This document shows, piece after piece, positions 8,172-16,190 of a stretch of 23,047 nt of DNA. Both the position numbers and the translations under genes were made by a program. Source of the stretch: Amylostereum areolatum (taxonomy: Eukaryota > Basidiomycota > Agaricomycetes > Russulales > Stereaceae). The DNA lies in the NCBI GenBank assembly GCA_012932865.1, contig SAXG01000166.1, positions 1 to 23,047 on the forward strand, written 5' to 3'. The notes beneath the pieces were generated by a model, which searched no databases, was not told the origin of the DNA, and was given only the letters and a program-made list of their open reading frames with translations. Each line of letters opens with the position of its first letter. The stretch's first letter is position 1.

Positions 8172-11048
8172 TTACGGACGGTGGGAGCGGCAGCGAAGCG
8201 AAGACAGGGAGGGTGCAGGGTACAGAGGGGTGGGGAGAAGTCCGTGGCGAGACATGAGTGAATGGGCATAGAAAAAGAGGAGCCACCGCTCGTGGAGCTG
8301 CAGCTGGGCGGGGTCTGCAAGCGAATCGATCGCGGTGTTCCGCACCACCGCCGGAGTCAGGCCCCAGCCCGCGCAACCTTGAAACACATCAAATCCGTCG
8401 ACGCGGACCAGCAGATCTCGCAGGGCGGCAATCCAACCACGCCTCGCCAAGGGGGACGGGAGATCCCAACCGCGCGCCGCTGTCGGACCATTGAAAAGAA
8501 CCACGCGCTCGACGAGACCGATGATCTCAGCAGTCGGAGCAGTGGAACGAGCTGCTGGATCGTGGAAGTCGAGGGGGATCGGGTCTCTGCCCGCCGGGAG
8601 GTCCTGGACAAGAAGCGAGAACTCGTGCAAGTACCGCTCGTCGAGGAGACGATGGATGACAGCGTAGCGGAGGTCCGGGTCGTCCTCGAAGTGGGCTGGT
8701 GTTGGCACGCAACCACAGTCGAGACACCCGAGGGCGAGGCGATCAGCGGGATCTGCACTGGACGAGCCATGGGGACTGTTCTTGAGACGTTGCAAGTCTT
8801 GAACCAGGCCAGTGGTCATGACACCCCACATGGAGGGCATACCCATTTTGAACGGATCGTCAATGTCGAAGTCGGCCTTGTTGGCGTATTCGGCCATCCA
8901 GACCTGTTTGTCGAAGATGGCCTTCCATTCCGAGGGTTTCAGAGGCTTGACCCAGGATTCGACCTTGGCCAGCGCCGGACGTTTCAGGATTACGGGCCAG
9001 AGGCGCACGAGCCACGCGAAGAGGCGACTTTGATTTGCGAGACTTGCGGACCAGAACATCGCCTCGCGGGGAAGGAACGTAAGCATTGCCGCTGTGTTCA
9101 TCGGCAACGACATGATGGCGGGATCGACCTCGGTCACAGCGAGGTCCAAGGGGACCCACGGTGCTTGCATCCATTTTGGCAGGTGGCCCTCGTCAACTCG
9201 TCGTTGAAACTCGACGTTCCAGCCGGGATGGTCCTTGCCCTTGAGCTGTTTCTTGAACGGGTGCTCGCCATCTGTTAGGGAACTGTTGAGAATCGTGCGA
9301 TCAAAGACGCACACAGCACGTACCAAGATCTTCCCCTCGTGCCCTCTTCACTCCGGCGATGTGCCACTGACGACGTTCTTCGGCGTCCAGCCTTTTGGAC
9401 TCTTCACGCTCCATGTTCGCCTCTTTCTGGCGCTCCCGCGCCAAGCGCTGCACCAGGCGAGGAGTCGGTCGAAGAGCATCTGTTCGAGGGTCGGCACCGC
9501 GAGCCTCACGTTCAAAACGAAGGAGGTCAGAGCCTTCCGCCGGAGGGTAATACTCCAGCGGAAGGTCATGCTCTTGCCCTGCATGACGCAAGTCAGCCAT
9601 CACCACTTCTACAGGATGAAAGCTGCAGACTTACCTGACTCAAAGATTGTGGCGCGGCGAGGGGGATCACGGGCAGATGGACGACAAGGACGCCCTGGCG
9701 AGTTGAGGCCTGGTTCGGTGGGCTGTGCGACGAAGAAGGCGGGAAGACCCCGCGCTGCTACCACCTCGAGTGCTTCACGATCTTGTCGGTGAAACACGGC
9801 CCCGCGGACACGCGTGACGATGGAAGGGTGACCGTGTGCCCAGCGTTCCAAATCCTCGGCCCACTTGAGAAAGGCGTCAAGCTCCAGGAGGGCTGTCCGC
9901 AGGAGGTGGAGGACGGCAAGGAAGATCGGCCAAGACGTGACACCTGTGTGTGCGAGAACACTGTACGCGTTCGTGGCCCGCTCAAGGGCGTAGACGGGCA
10001 AGTCGGAGTGTTGAACATGTCGGTTGAGGGGACCCCGACGAGCGAGCGAGGCGGCTGCGACGCGCGCGTACTGGGAGGCCGCGCGCTCTTGACGTCGGCG
10101 CCAGTCTCCGGCGCAGGTGGCGTTCGCAATGAAACAACCTGGAGGACCTGCTTGCCACATGGACGTCTTGTCCACGGCCTTGCAGAGTACCGGATCTTCC
10201 AGAGCGACGTATGCGAGCCATGGTGCACGGCGGTCGAAGGGCATGGGATAGCGCGTAAACTCGTGAGGGCCCCAAAGCCCATCGACAAAGACAGCAGGCG
10301 CAGGTAACGGGGGGCGTGGCGGAAATGCAGCCGTGTTAACGGCGTGAAGGTTGGCGCCGTCAGTCCACGGAATCCACGAGTCGAACTTGATGTCGCGGAG
10401 GGCTGGCGGGGCAAGCGATGCCCGAGGTGCAATTGGGAGGGAGAGGGAGGGAGGGCAGGGCAGGGCCTTTGCGGAGGCGGCCAGAAGGCTCTCTGTTGTG
10501 ACCGCAGCCGAGGAGGGCGGCGATGACGAGGACAGTCGGGGAGGCGCGACACGAGGCAGGTCTGCCCACTCATCATCGTCGAGGTCGTCTTCGTAATCGG
10601 CGTCGGTCGCCTTCATCTTCGCCGATTGGTTGTACAGGAGAAATACGCCGTGTTCGAGGACCAGATGCTTTTGGTAATGATATCGGCCTTCACGTTCCAT
10701 GCAACGGCCTGCTTCAAAGTCGATCGGCACAGGGGGGGTGTCCTTGCTCGAGCGCGTCCAGTACCATGTCACCGGAATGTGACGTCGACGACGGCGCGCC
10801 GAGGCTTGATCGGCCTCCCACTCTTCAATCGGCATGTTCAACGGCCGCAACAGAGGGGCCGGAATTGGAGGGAAGGACGGCGGATGCGGCGGCCTTGATC
10901 GAATGGCCTGCAAGGCATCAGATTGCCGCTTCAGGCGCATGAGGCAACGACGTACCGAAGACGAACTGGCAGCAGGACTGTCTACCGAGCTGGGACGCTT
11001 GCGCGCCAAACCGGCGGGGTGAGACGTGGCGTGTGCAGGGGCGGACAT
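8172..11048 (-). CDS. Unrecognised 922-residue protein, three exons
   Basis: Exons 11048-9635, 9578-9324 and 9271-8172 are joined by introns of 56 nt (GTAAGT...CTGAC...GCAG) and 52 nt (GTACGT...AACAG). Phases agree and the total is 923 codons. I do not recognise the family. Visible: a Ser/Pro/Arg-rich N-terminus; a segment with HIPVTWYWTRSSKD; an acidic patch DADYEDDLDDDEWADL; a well-ordered-looking core (GLWGPHEFTRYPMPFDRRAP, then CAGDWRRRQERA); a Leu-rich helical segment (FLAVLHLLRTALLELDAFL); a charged coiled-coil-like exon 2; and a Trp-rich C-terminal part. No signal peptide or clear membrane span is visible. It is divergent from the gene at 12185, suggesting a shared promoter. Function unknown. 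Confidence 0.7.
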
Positions 11049-12184
11049 CGTTCACCAGAAGTCTATGGCGTCGAACGTGGTCTTCTCGGCCGGTCGCGCG
11101 GGTGATACTGCAGCGGTGATGACGCTTCGAGGGCCGAGGAAGAGATGTTGCCTCGACGATCCACGCGGGGAGGTTGTCTTGTCGTCCGACGGGGGCGGGG
11201 GTTCCACCAGGCGTTGCTTATGGTCCAGGAGATTCCACAGACACGCCGTGAGCTTTTGAAAGCGCCGACGTAGACACTATTGTGTACCACGGCGACGCTC
11301 GCACGAGCTCGAAGGTGCGGGAGGAGGCGGAGGCGGGAGGGGACGGTGAGCACTGGAGCACGGGCGTGGGCACAATCGTGTGGTGAGCGCGCAAGCAGCG
11401 AGGCGACTGTGTGCTTACCGTTGTTTTTGGCGCAGCGAGAATAGGCGAGACGTTGGCCGGCCAAGCGAGCCAGGCAAGACGCAGCGAAAGGGAAGGCAGT
11501 GGGCGAGGAGTGGGTGCGAGGAGGAACGGTCGTAGCGTCGTCAGCAAAGGTTCGAACTTCACGCGGGCTTGAGCGTTGATCGCTCCCACGACCGGTCACG
11601 TGCTCTCGGAACTCGGCCACACAAAAGTGACCGAGAGCCGTACTGTAGATCGTTCCCACACGAGATCACGTGCGTCGCGCACTCAGCAATGCAGCAAAGT
11701 CGAACTTGCTCTGCCACGCAACCACAACCACGCTCCACACACCCCCCTCCCCTCTGCATCTCTTCCCTTTCAGCCTCCCAACCACTCTCGTCCGCCCGCC
11801 TGGACCTCGGCACCCCTCAACACCCCGACATGGGGACAATCTCGCGCTCATTCGCCCCTCTGGTCCACAACGGTGGCCAGAGGGACGATGAAGGCCCGAG
11901 TGACGCCCCACCTCTCAACGTCCAGGCTTCCAAGACCAAGGTCCCTCGCCCCTCGGTCGCTCTTTTCACCCATCCCCAATCCTGCGCGTCGCTGGCGAAT
12001 TCCTCGCATCGGTAGCACGCACATGGTACGCCGTTTTTTTTTTCCGCCATCGCGCCCTGTCTCACTTGAACCCACACGCAATCAATCGGGCCATTCGGCC
12101 TGCGCGAACCGGCTCCAAGCCACAAAAAGGTGTGTACTATCCTTTGCTATGTTCGCCGTCCTCTCCCCACCAACCTTGACCTCC
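11049..12184. promoter_or_regulatory. Divergent intergenic/promoter region
   Basis: About 1.1 kb separates two genes pointing outward (starts at 11048 minus and 12185 plus). It contains two CACGTG boxes, an 8-bp inverted repeat, and a pyrimidine-rich stretch near 11740-11810 typical of fungal core promoters. An open frame runs upstream of 12185 in the same phase from 11576, but its composition looks non-coding. I found no convincing gene inside it. Confidence 0.5.
11597..11672. promoter_or_regulatory. Paired CACGTG E-boxes with an 8-bp inverted repeat
   Basis: CACGTG occurs at 11597-11602 and 11667-11672, 70 bases apart. Each lies in a partly repeated context (GATCG[CT]TCCCAC...TCACGTGC). 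GCTCTCGG at 11602-11609 is mirrored by CCGAGAGC at 11631-11638. bHLH proteins bind CACGTG in fungi; which factor acts here, if any, is unknown. Confidence 0.4.
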
Positions 12185-13263
12185 ATGGCCCCCAAACTCA
12201 AGTCGTCGTCCAAACCTCGCACCAAAAAAAACAAAAAGGCCATTCCCCGGCCGCCCACACCTCCAGATACCCCTGCCACACCAGAATCAAGCATCCCGAC
12301 GGCCGCGCCTGAACCCGATCTGGCCGCCTCCACCTCCGAGGGCCCTCCCGCCTCTGAGCGTCCTCCCGGTCGTACCCGCCCGTACCGCAAGGCCGCCGAC
12401 TTCAATCCCGCCGACATCCTGAAGGAAGCAGCCGGCCGTCGCACGACTGAGGAGAAACGCGCCGACGACGAACGCATCGCACAGGCAAAAGAAGCGGCGG
12501 CTGCTGCCAAAGCCGCCGATCAAGCTGCCCGTGCCCAAGCAGCCGCTGCCCTCCGTGACCAGCAACGCCGCGATGCAGCCAAGACCGTGCAGGCTACTCC
12601 TCCTGGTCTGTCCTGTCTCTCCCCTGCATCCCTTCACAATCTTACACGCTTCCTCGCAGAGTCATCGAAGTCCTGCCGCCCGCGTCCCAAGATGCTGTCC
12701 AAGACGCCGAAGCAGTCTGATGCAACTCCCCCCGTTCGGGTCTCCATTTTAGACGAAGGTACTGTACCTTCGCTCGTTCGTCGCCCAACTCCCCAGCTCA
12801 CTTCTCTCACCTCTCGTCCTTGTTGCAGAAATGTCTCCTGACAGTGATCGTGACCCAGCGTATCTCCCGCTGCCAGCGCAAACGTCATCTAGTGATACCG
12901 AAGACGCCGGTAACCAAGAAGACGATGTGCAATCGTCACCCAACAAGCGTGCAAAGAAAAAACAGCGCAAAGTAAGCCCCACCCGCCTGTATTCAGGCGC
13001 ATATTGACTTTGCCTAGGCCGGCGACCCCACGCCACGCCCCCTGCGGGCCCTCGTGGCTCAGCACGCCAAAGAAGCTGTGCCAGTGAACAGCCCGCTGAC
13101 GCCGGCCAAGCGCAAAGTCATCCAGAAATCACATCGGGCCCCTCCACTGGCACCGTCAGTATCTCTCCGCATTTCATATGCATGTTCACCGCGCTGACAT
13201 CTTTCCTCCAGCAAAGCAAAGGCTCCCCTGTCAGCAACGACTAGTGCGACAGCACCAAGTTAA
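12185..13263 (+). CDS. Unrecognised basic, Ala-rich coiled-coil protein truncated by an LTR
   Basis: Start chosen at 12185 (strong context CCATGGCC); an in-phase ATG at 12149 is possible. Inferred introns: 12759-12828, 12972-13017 and 13155-13211 (GTCAGT donor, CTGAC branch). The spliced frame encodes 301 residues. Residues 4-18 are Lys/Arg-rich (KLKSSSKPRTKKNKK, NLS-like), 20-65 Pro/Thr-rich, about 81-136 an Ala/Glu/Arg helix (coiled-coil-like), followed by an acidic/Ser segment and a second basic cluster, NKRAKKKQRK. At 13229 the frame runs into the gypsy LTR, which supplies the last residues and the stop at 13261, so the native C-terminus is lost. A nuclear, nucleic-acid-associated role is plausible but inferred only. 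I do not recognise the family. Confidence 0.6.
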
Positions 13264-13390
13264 GACAAAGCTGACAGAGGAAGAGGACGACAGAGGGGAG
13301 CCGATCAGACACGGCGACAGACAAGGGAAAGCAAGCAAAGTCGGTAGAATTGACTAGCTCGAGATAAGGAATATGTACAGCGAGAGCGAG

Positions 13391-13399
13391 CCTTATATA
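13391..13399 (-). promoter_or_regulatory. LTR TATA box
   Basis: The plus strand reads CCTTATATA, that is TATATAAGG on the minus strand, inside the LTR and downstream of the bZIP-like sites. It is the likely core promoter for the element. Confidence 0.55.
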
Positions 13400-13494
13400 C
13401 ACAAGAGGAGAGAGACTTAGGTAAGCAACCAATACACGGCGATCAGTAAGCAGACCAAGTATAAGTAAGCAGTCGTATGTAAAAGAGCACAGCA

Positions 13495-13560
13495 TGAGTC
13501 AGTATCGTACAGCATGAGTCAAGAGAAAGGAGTCAGACCTGGACCGAGATGAGTCACGTG
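13495..13560. promoter_or_regulatory. Three TGAGTCA sites and a CACGTG box in LTR U3
   Basis: TGAGTCA occurs at 13495-13501, 13515-13521 and 13550-13556. The first two sit in a 20-bp-period direct repeat (ACAGCATGAGTCA). The third overlaps CACGTG at 13555-13560. They lie about 100-160 bases upstream of the LTR TATA box on the minus strand. TGAGTCA is the classic Gcn4/AP-1 bZIP site and CACGTG a bHLH site, which would fit stress- or starvation-responsive transcription; binding itself is inferred. Confidence 0.5.
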
Positions 13561-13677
13561 GGTCCGGGCGGGATATAGATGAGCCGGGTCCGGGCCAAGG
13601 TGGAGCCGGACCGGTGATAAGTCGATAAGTCCTAAAGCGTGTAACCGATGTAAAGTAAAAAGAAAATTATAGACCAT

Positions 13678-16125
13678 TCATGACATCACCCCTTCCTTAG
13701 ATTCGACGTCCTCGTCGTAATCAGATCCAGTTTCTTCCTCCGACAGGAGTTTCCAACGATTAAGGCGTGCAGGTTTCGGGGCACCCGGATGTTCACGGTG
13801 GAAGTCGTCAATGCGTTTCTTGGCATTCTGGAGATTGGTGAGAGGCTCCCAAGTATTGTCATTGCCTGGGTAGCCTTTCCATTTGACGAGGTACTTGAAG
13901 CCGCGACCAACCTTCTTGGAATCTATAATCTTTTCGACCTCATAGACTTCCTCTCCTTGGACTAACTCTGGCGGTGGAGGTGTAGGTGCTTTCTGATTGT
14001 CAAAGGCGGGACCGTTGTGTGGAGATAGGAGGGACTCGTTGAAGACCGGATGTTTTCGTGACCAGGATGTAGGGAGGCGAAGCTTGTAAGCCGATGCTCC
14101 GACTTTTTCCAGGATTTCGAAAGGACCAAAGCGCTTGTCATCTAGCTTTTGCATAGGACATGCCGTTTTGATTACGGTTTGGCCATCTCTGGTCTTGGCT
14201 TCCAGCCAGACGAAGTCGCCAATTTTGTAATCTATTGGTTCGTCCTTCTTGCGATCGTAAAAGCGCTTTTGATCGTCCTGTGCTGCCTTTAGCGCAGAGC
14301 GGGCTTCCTCATAGATGTCTCGCATGCGTTGTGCAAACTCGTTCGCCGATGGGTTGTCTGTCTCACGTCGAGGGTTTGTCCCCAGGTAGAGTTCCCGACC
14401 ATAGTTGGCAAAGTTGGGAGACATCCCAATCGAACTATGGACCATGTTGTTGAGTGCAGTCATGGCAAGTGGGAGGTAACGTGTCCAATTGTCCTGTCGT
14501 TGATTGACGAAGATGCGAAGGTAGTTTTCCATGGTCATGTTGGAGCGTTCGGTCTGTCCGTCCGTCTGAGGGTGATACGCCGTGGACGGGTTCCCTTCAA
14601 TGCCTAACAGTTGGAACAATGCTGTGGTGAATTTGGAGACAAACACGCTGCCACGGTCGCTGACGATCTTTCTAGGAATTCCATGATGGGGGACCACCTC
14701 GCGTAGGTACTCGAAGGCGAGTTCGTCCTCCGTTAGGTCTTTGGTCGTGGCCCAGAATACAACCTGCTTGGTACCCATGCAGTTCACATTGCAGATGGCG
14801 TCTTTTCCATCCGAGACTGGGAGCGGCATGACAAAGTCGATGGATACATGCTCCCAAGACGCTTGTGGCGGGTCATGTGGGTGGAGTGGAGCGGCAATGC
14901 GATCATGTCTAATCTTGGTGCGTTGGCAGGTCTCACATCCTTCAACATATTTCCGGACATCGTCTCTAATGGCAGGCCACCAGTAGTTGCGCGTGATGAG
15001 CTCATGGGTCTTGTATCGTCCTGGGTGACCGACAAGCGGGCCGTCATGATGAGCTTGGATGATGTCTGCACGGAGTCCTTTGTCTCTTGGGACATAGAGT
15101 CTGTGTTGCCAGGTGATCGTTCCATCTGCGTGTTCCAGCCATCCCTTCACTTTGAGTGCTAAGGCGCGTTCTACTGCATGGTCTCGGAGTAAGGTAGCCT
15201 CCTGAATCCGCTCAATGAAGATATTGTCAGGTCCATTGGTTATAATTCCTGCATGGTTGAGGGCGCGAAAGAGTTCTGGTTTCAGGAGGACAATGTTTTC
15301 ATTGTCTTTCTCCCCCTTCTCAAGGCCCGCTAGTCGGGAAATAGCATCGGGTTTACCCATTGTTTTGCCAGGCTTGTGGAGTAGCGTACAATGATACTCT
15401 TGTAGCTCCGTTAACCATCGTGCTTGTCTCCGATTTAGCTTCTGCGCCTTGCGGAAGTACGTGAGATTGCGATGATCCGACCAGATTTCAAACTCCTGTC
15501 GTGCCCCCATGAGGTATTGTCTCCATTCCTCTAGCGCCGTCATGATAGCCAGTAATTCCTTGTCATAAATCTCATAGTTCCTCTCAGCTTCGCTGAGGGA
15601 CTTTGAGAGGAAGGCGACCGGGTGCCATTTGCCATTGTCCTGTTGTTGCGAAAGTACCGCGCCCGTGGCATAGTCAGAGGAGTCCGCCTCGACACGGAAC
15701 TGTCCATCGTCTGTAGGGATTGCTAGAACTGGCTGCGATGTTATACGTCGCTTGAGTTCCTCAAAAGCCTCCTGCTGTGGGGTGTCCCAGACCCATTCCG
15801 TCTTCCCAGTGAGTTTAGTCATTGGGTGAGCAATGCCACTGAAGTCCTTGATAAAGCGACGGTAGAAGTTGCAAAAGCCCAAAAATGATTGAAGTTGTTT
15901 CTTCGTTTTGGGGGCTGGCCAATTGGTGATTGCCGCGACCTTTGCTGGATCCATGCGAACCCTTCCTCCGCCGACAATCATGCCCAGGTATTCGATTTCT
16001 GCCTTCTCAAACTCGCACTTTTCTGGCTTCAGATAGAGTTTGTTTTCTCGCAGGATCCGAAGGACCTCCTTGACTATCCGACAATGTTCTTCTAGCGTAT
16101 GTGCGACCGGCACCATGGTGCGCAC
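13678..16125 (-). CDS. pol: Ty3/gypsy chromovirus Pol, 5'-truncated (RT thumb, RNase H, integrase, chromodomain)
   Basis: An open frame of 815 codons. Residues 9-95 are the end of reverse transcriptase (LYLKPEKCEFEK, then FLGFCNFYRRFIKDF). RNase H follows, with D148, E190 (YDKELLAI) and D217 (WSDHRNLTYF). The integrase zinc module has H360 and H367, C397 and C400. The integrase core shows D430 (SIDF), D490 (SDRG) and E526 (DGQTERSN), a D35E spacing. A C-terminal chromodomain (about 727-785: YEVEKI, LVKWKGYP, NTWEP) has its three aromatic cage residues. Gag, protease and the RT half carrying the YxDD active site are missing: gypsy sequence stops near 16101, just before where YxDD would lie. 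RNase H and integrase look intact, but the element cannot transpose by itself. The first eight residues probably derive from the junction, and the annotated start is only the first available codon. Confidence 0.9.
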   Translation of the reverse strand: MRTMVPVAHTLEEHCRIVKEVLRILRENKLYLKPEKCEFEKAEIEYLGMIVGGGRVRMDPAKVAAITNWPAPKTKKQLQSFLGFCNFYRRFIKDFSGIAHPMTKLTGKTEWVWDTPQQEAFEELKRRITSQPVLAIPTDDGQFRVEADSSDYATGAVLSQQQDNGKWHPVAFLSKSLSEAERNYEIYDKELLAIMTALEEWRQYLMGARQEFEIWSDHRNLTYFRKAQKLNRRQARWLTELQEYHCTLLHKPGKTMGKPDAISRLAGLEKGEKDNENIVLLKPELFRALNHAGIITNGPDNIFIERIQEATLLRDHAVERALALKVKGWLEHADGTITWQHRLYVPRDKGLRADIIQAHHDGPLVGHPGRYKTHELITRNYWWPAIRDDVRKYVEGCETCQRTKIRHDRIAAPLHPHDPPQASWEHVSIDFVMPLPVSDGKDAICNVNCMGTKQVVFWATTKDLTEDELAFEYLREVVPHHGIPRKIVSDRGSVFVSKFTTALFQLLGIEGNPSTAYHPQTDGQTERSNMTMENYLRIFVNQRQDNWTRYLPLAMTALNNMVHSSIGMSPNFANYGRELYLGTNPRRETDNPSANEFAQRMRDIYEEARSALKAAQDDQKRFYDRKKDEPIDYKIGDFVWLEAKTRDGQTVIKTACPMQKLDDKRFGPFEILEKVGASAYKLRLPTSWSRKHPVFNESLLSPHNGPAFDNQKAPTPPPPELVQGEEVYEVEKIIDSKKVGRGFKYLVKWKGYPGNDNTWEPLTNLQNAKKRIDDFHREHPGAPKPARLNRWKLLSEEETGSDYDEDVESKEGVMS

Positions 16126-16190
16126 GACCTGTTAAGAACTTCGCAATCCTTGCGTCTCGGTACGTACTTTGTCCCTCTAGCTAATCGACC

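Larger units (their letters stand above)
13229..13685 (-). mobile_element. Chromovirus LTR (3' LTR of the minus-strand element)
   Basis: Bounded by TGTCA at 13229 and TGACA ending at 13685, a perfect 5-bp inverted pair with the TG...CA ends typical of LTRs; 457 bp. On the minus strand it follows directly after a purine-rich tract (AAGGAAGGGGTGA, 13686-13698) that fits a polypurine tract. A TATA box (TATATAAGG on the minus strand) lies at 13391-13399. The pol stop codon (13678-13680) falls a few bases inside the LTR. No second LTR is present in the window, so the target duplication cannot be checked. Confidence 0.75.

Noticed and set aside
9783..10596. Plus-strand frames opposite the 922-residue gene
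   Set aside because: They are shadows of the long GC-rich minus-strand exon, which has the consistent splice model.
11576..12184. N-terminal extension of the 12185 gene from an upstream in-phase ATG
   Set aside because: The region is pyrimidine-rich, low in coding character and lies in the divergent promoter; ATG 12185 has a strong initiation context and begins a typical basic N-terminus.
16111..16122. Perfect 12-bp palindrome GCACCATGGTGC at the gypsy-Plavaka junction as a recombination site
   Set aside because: Copy 1 has a mismatch (ACCATGGTGC with A for C) and a single short palindrome is weak evidence.
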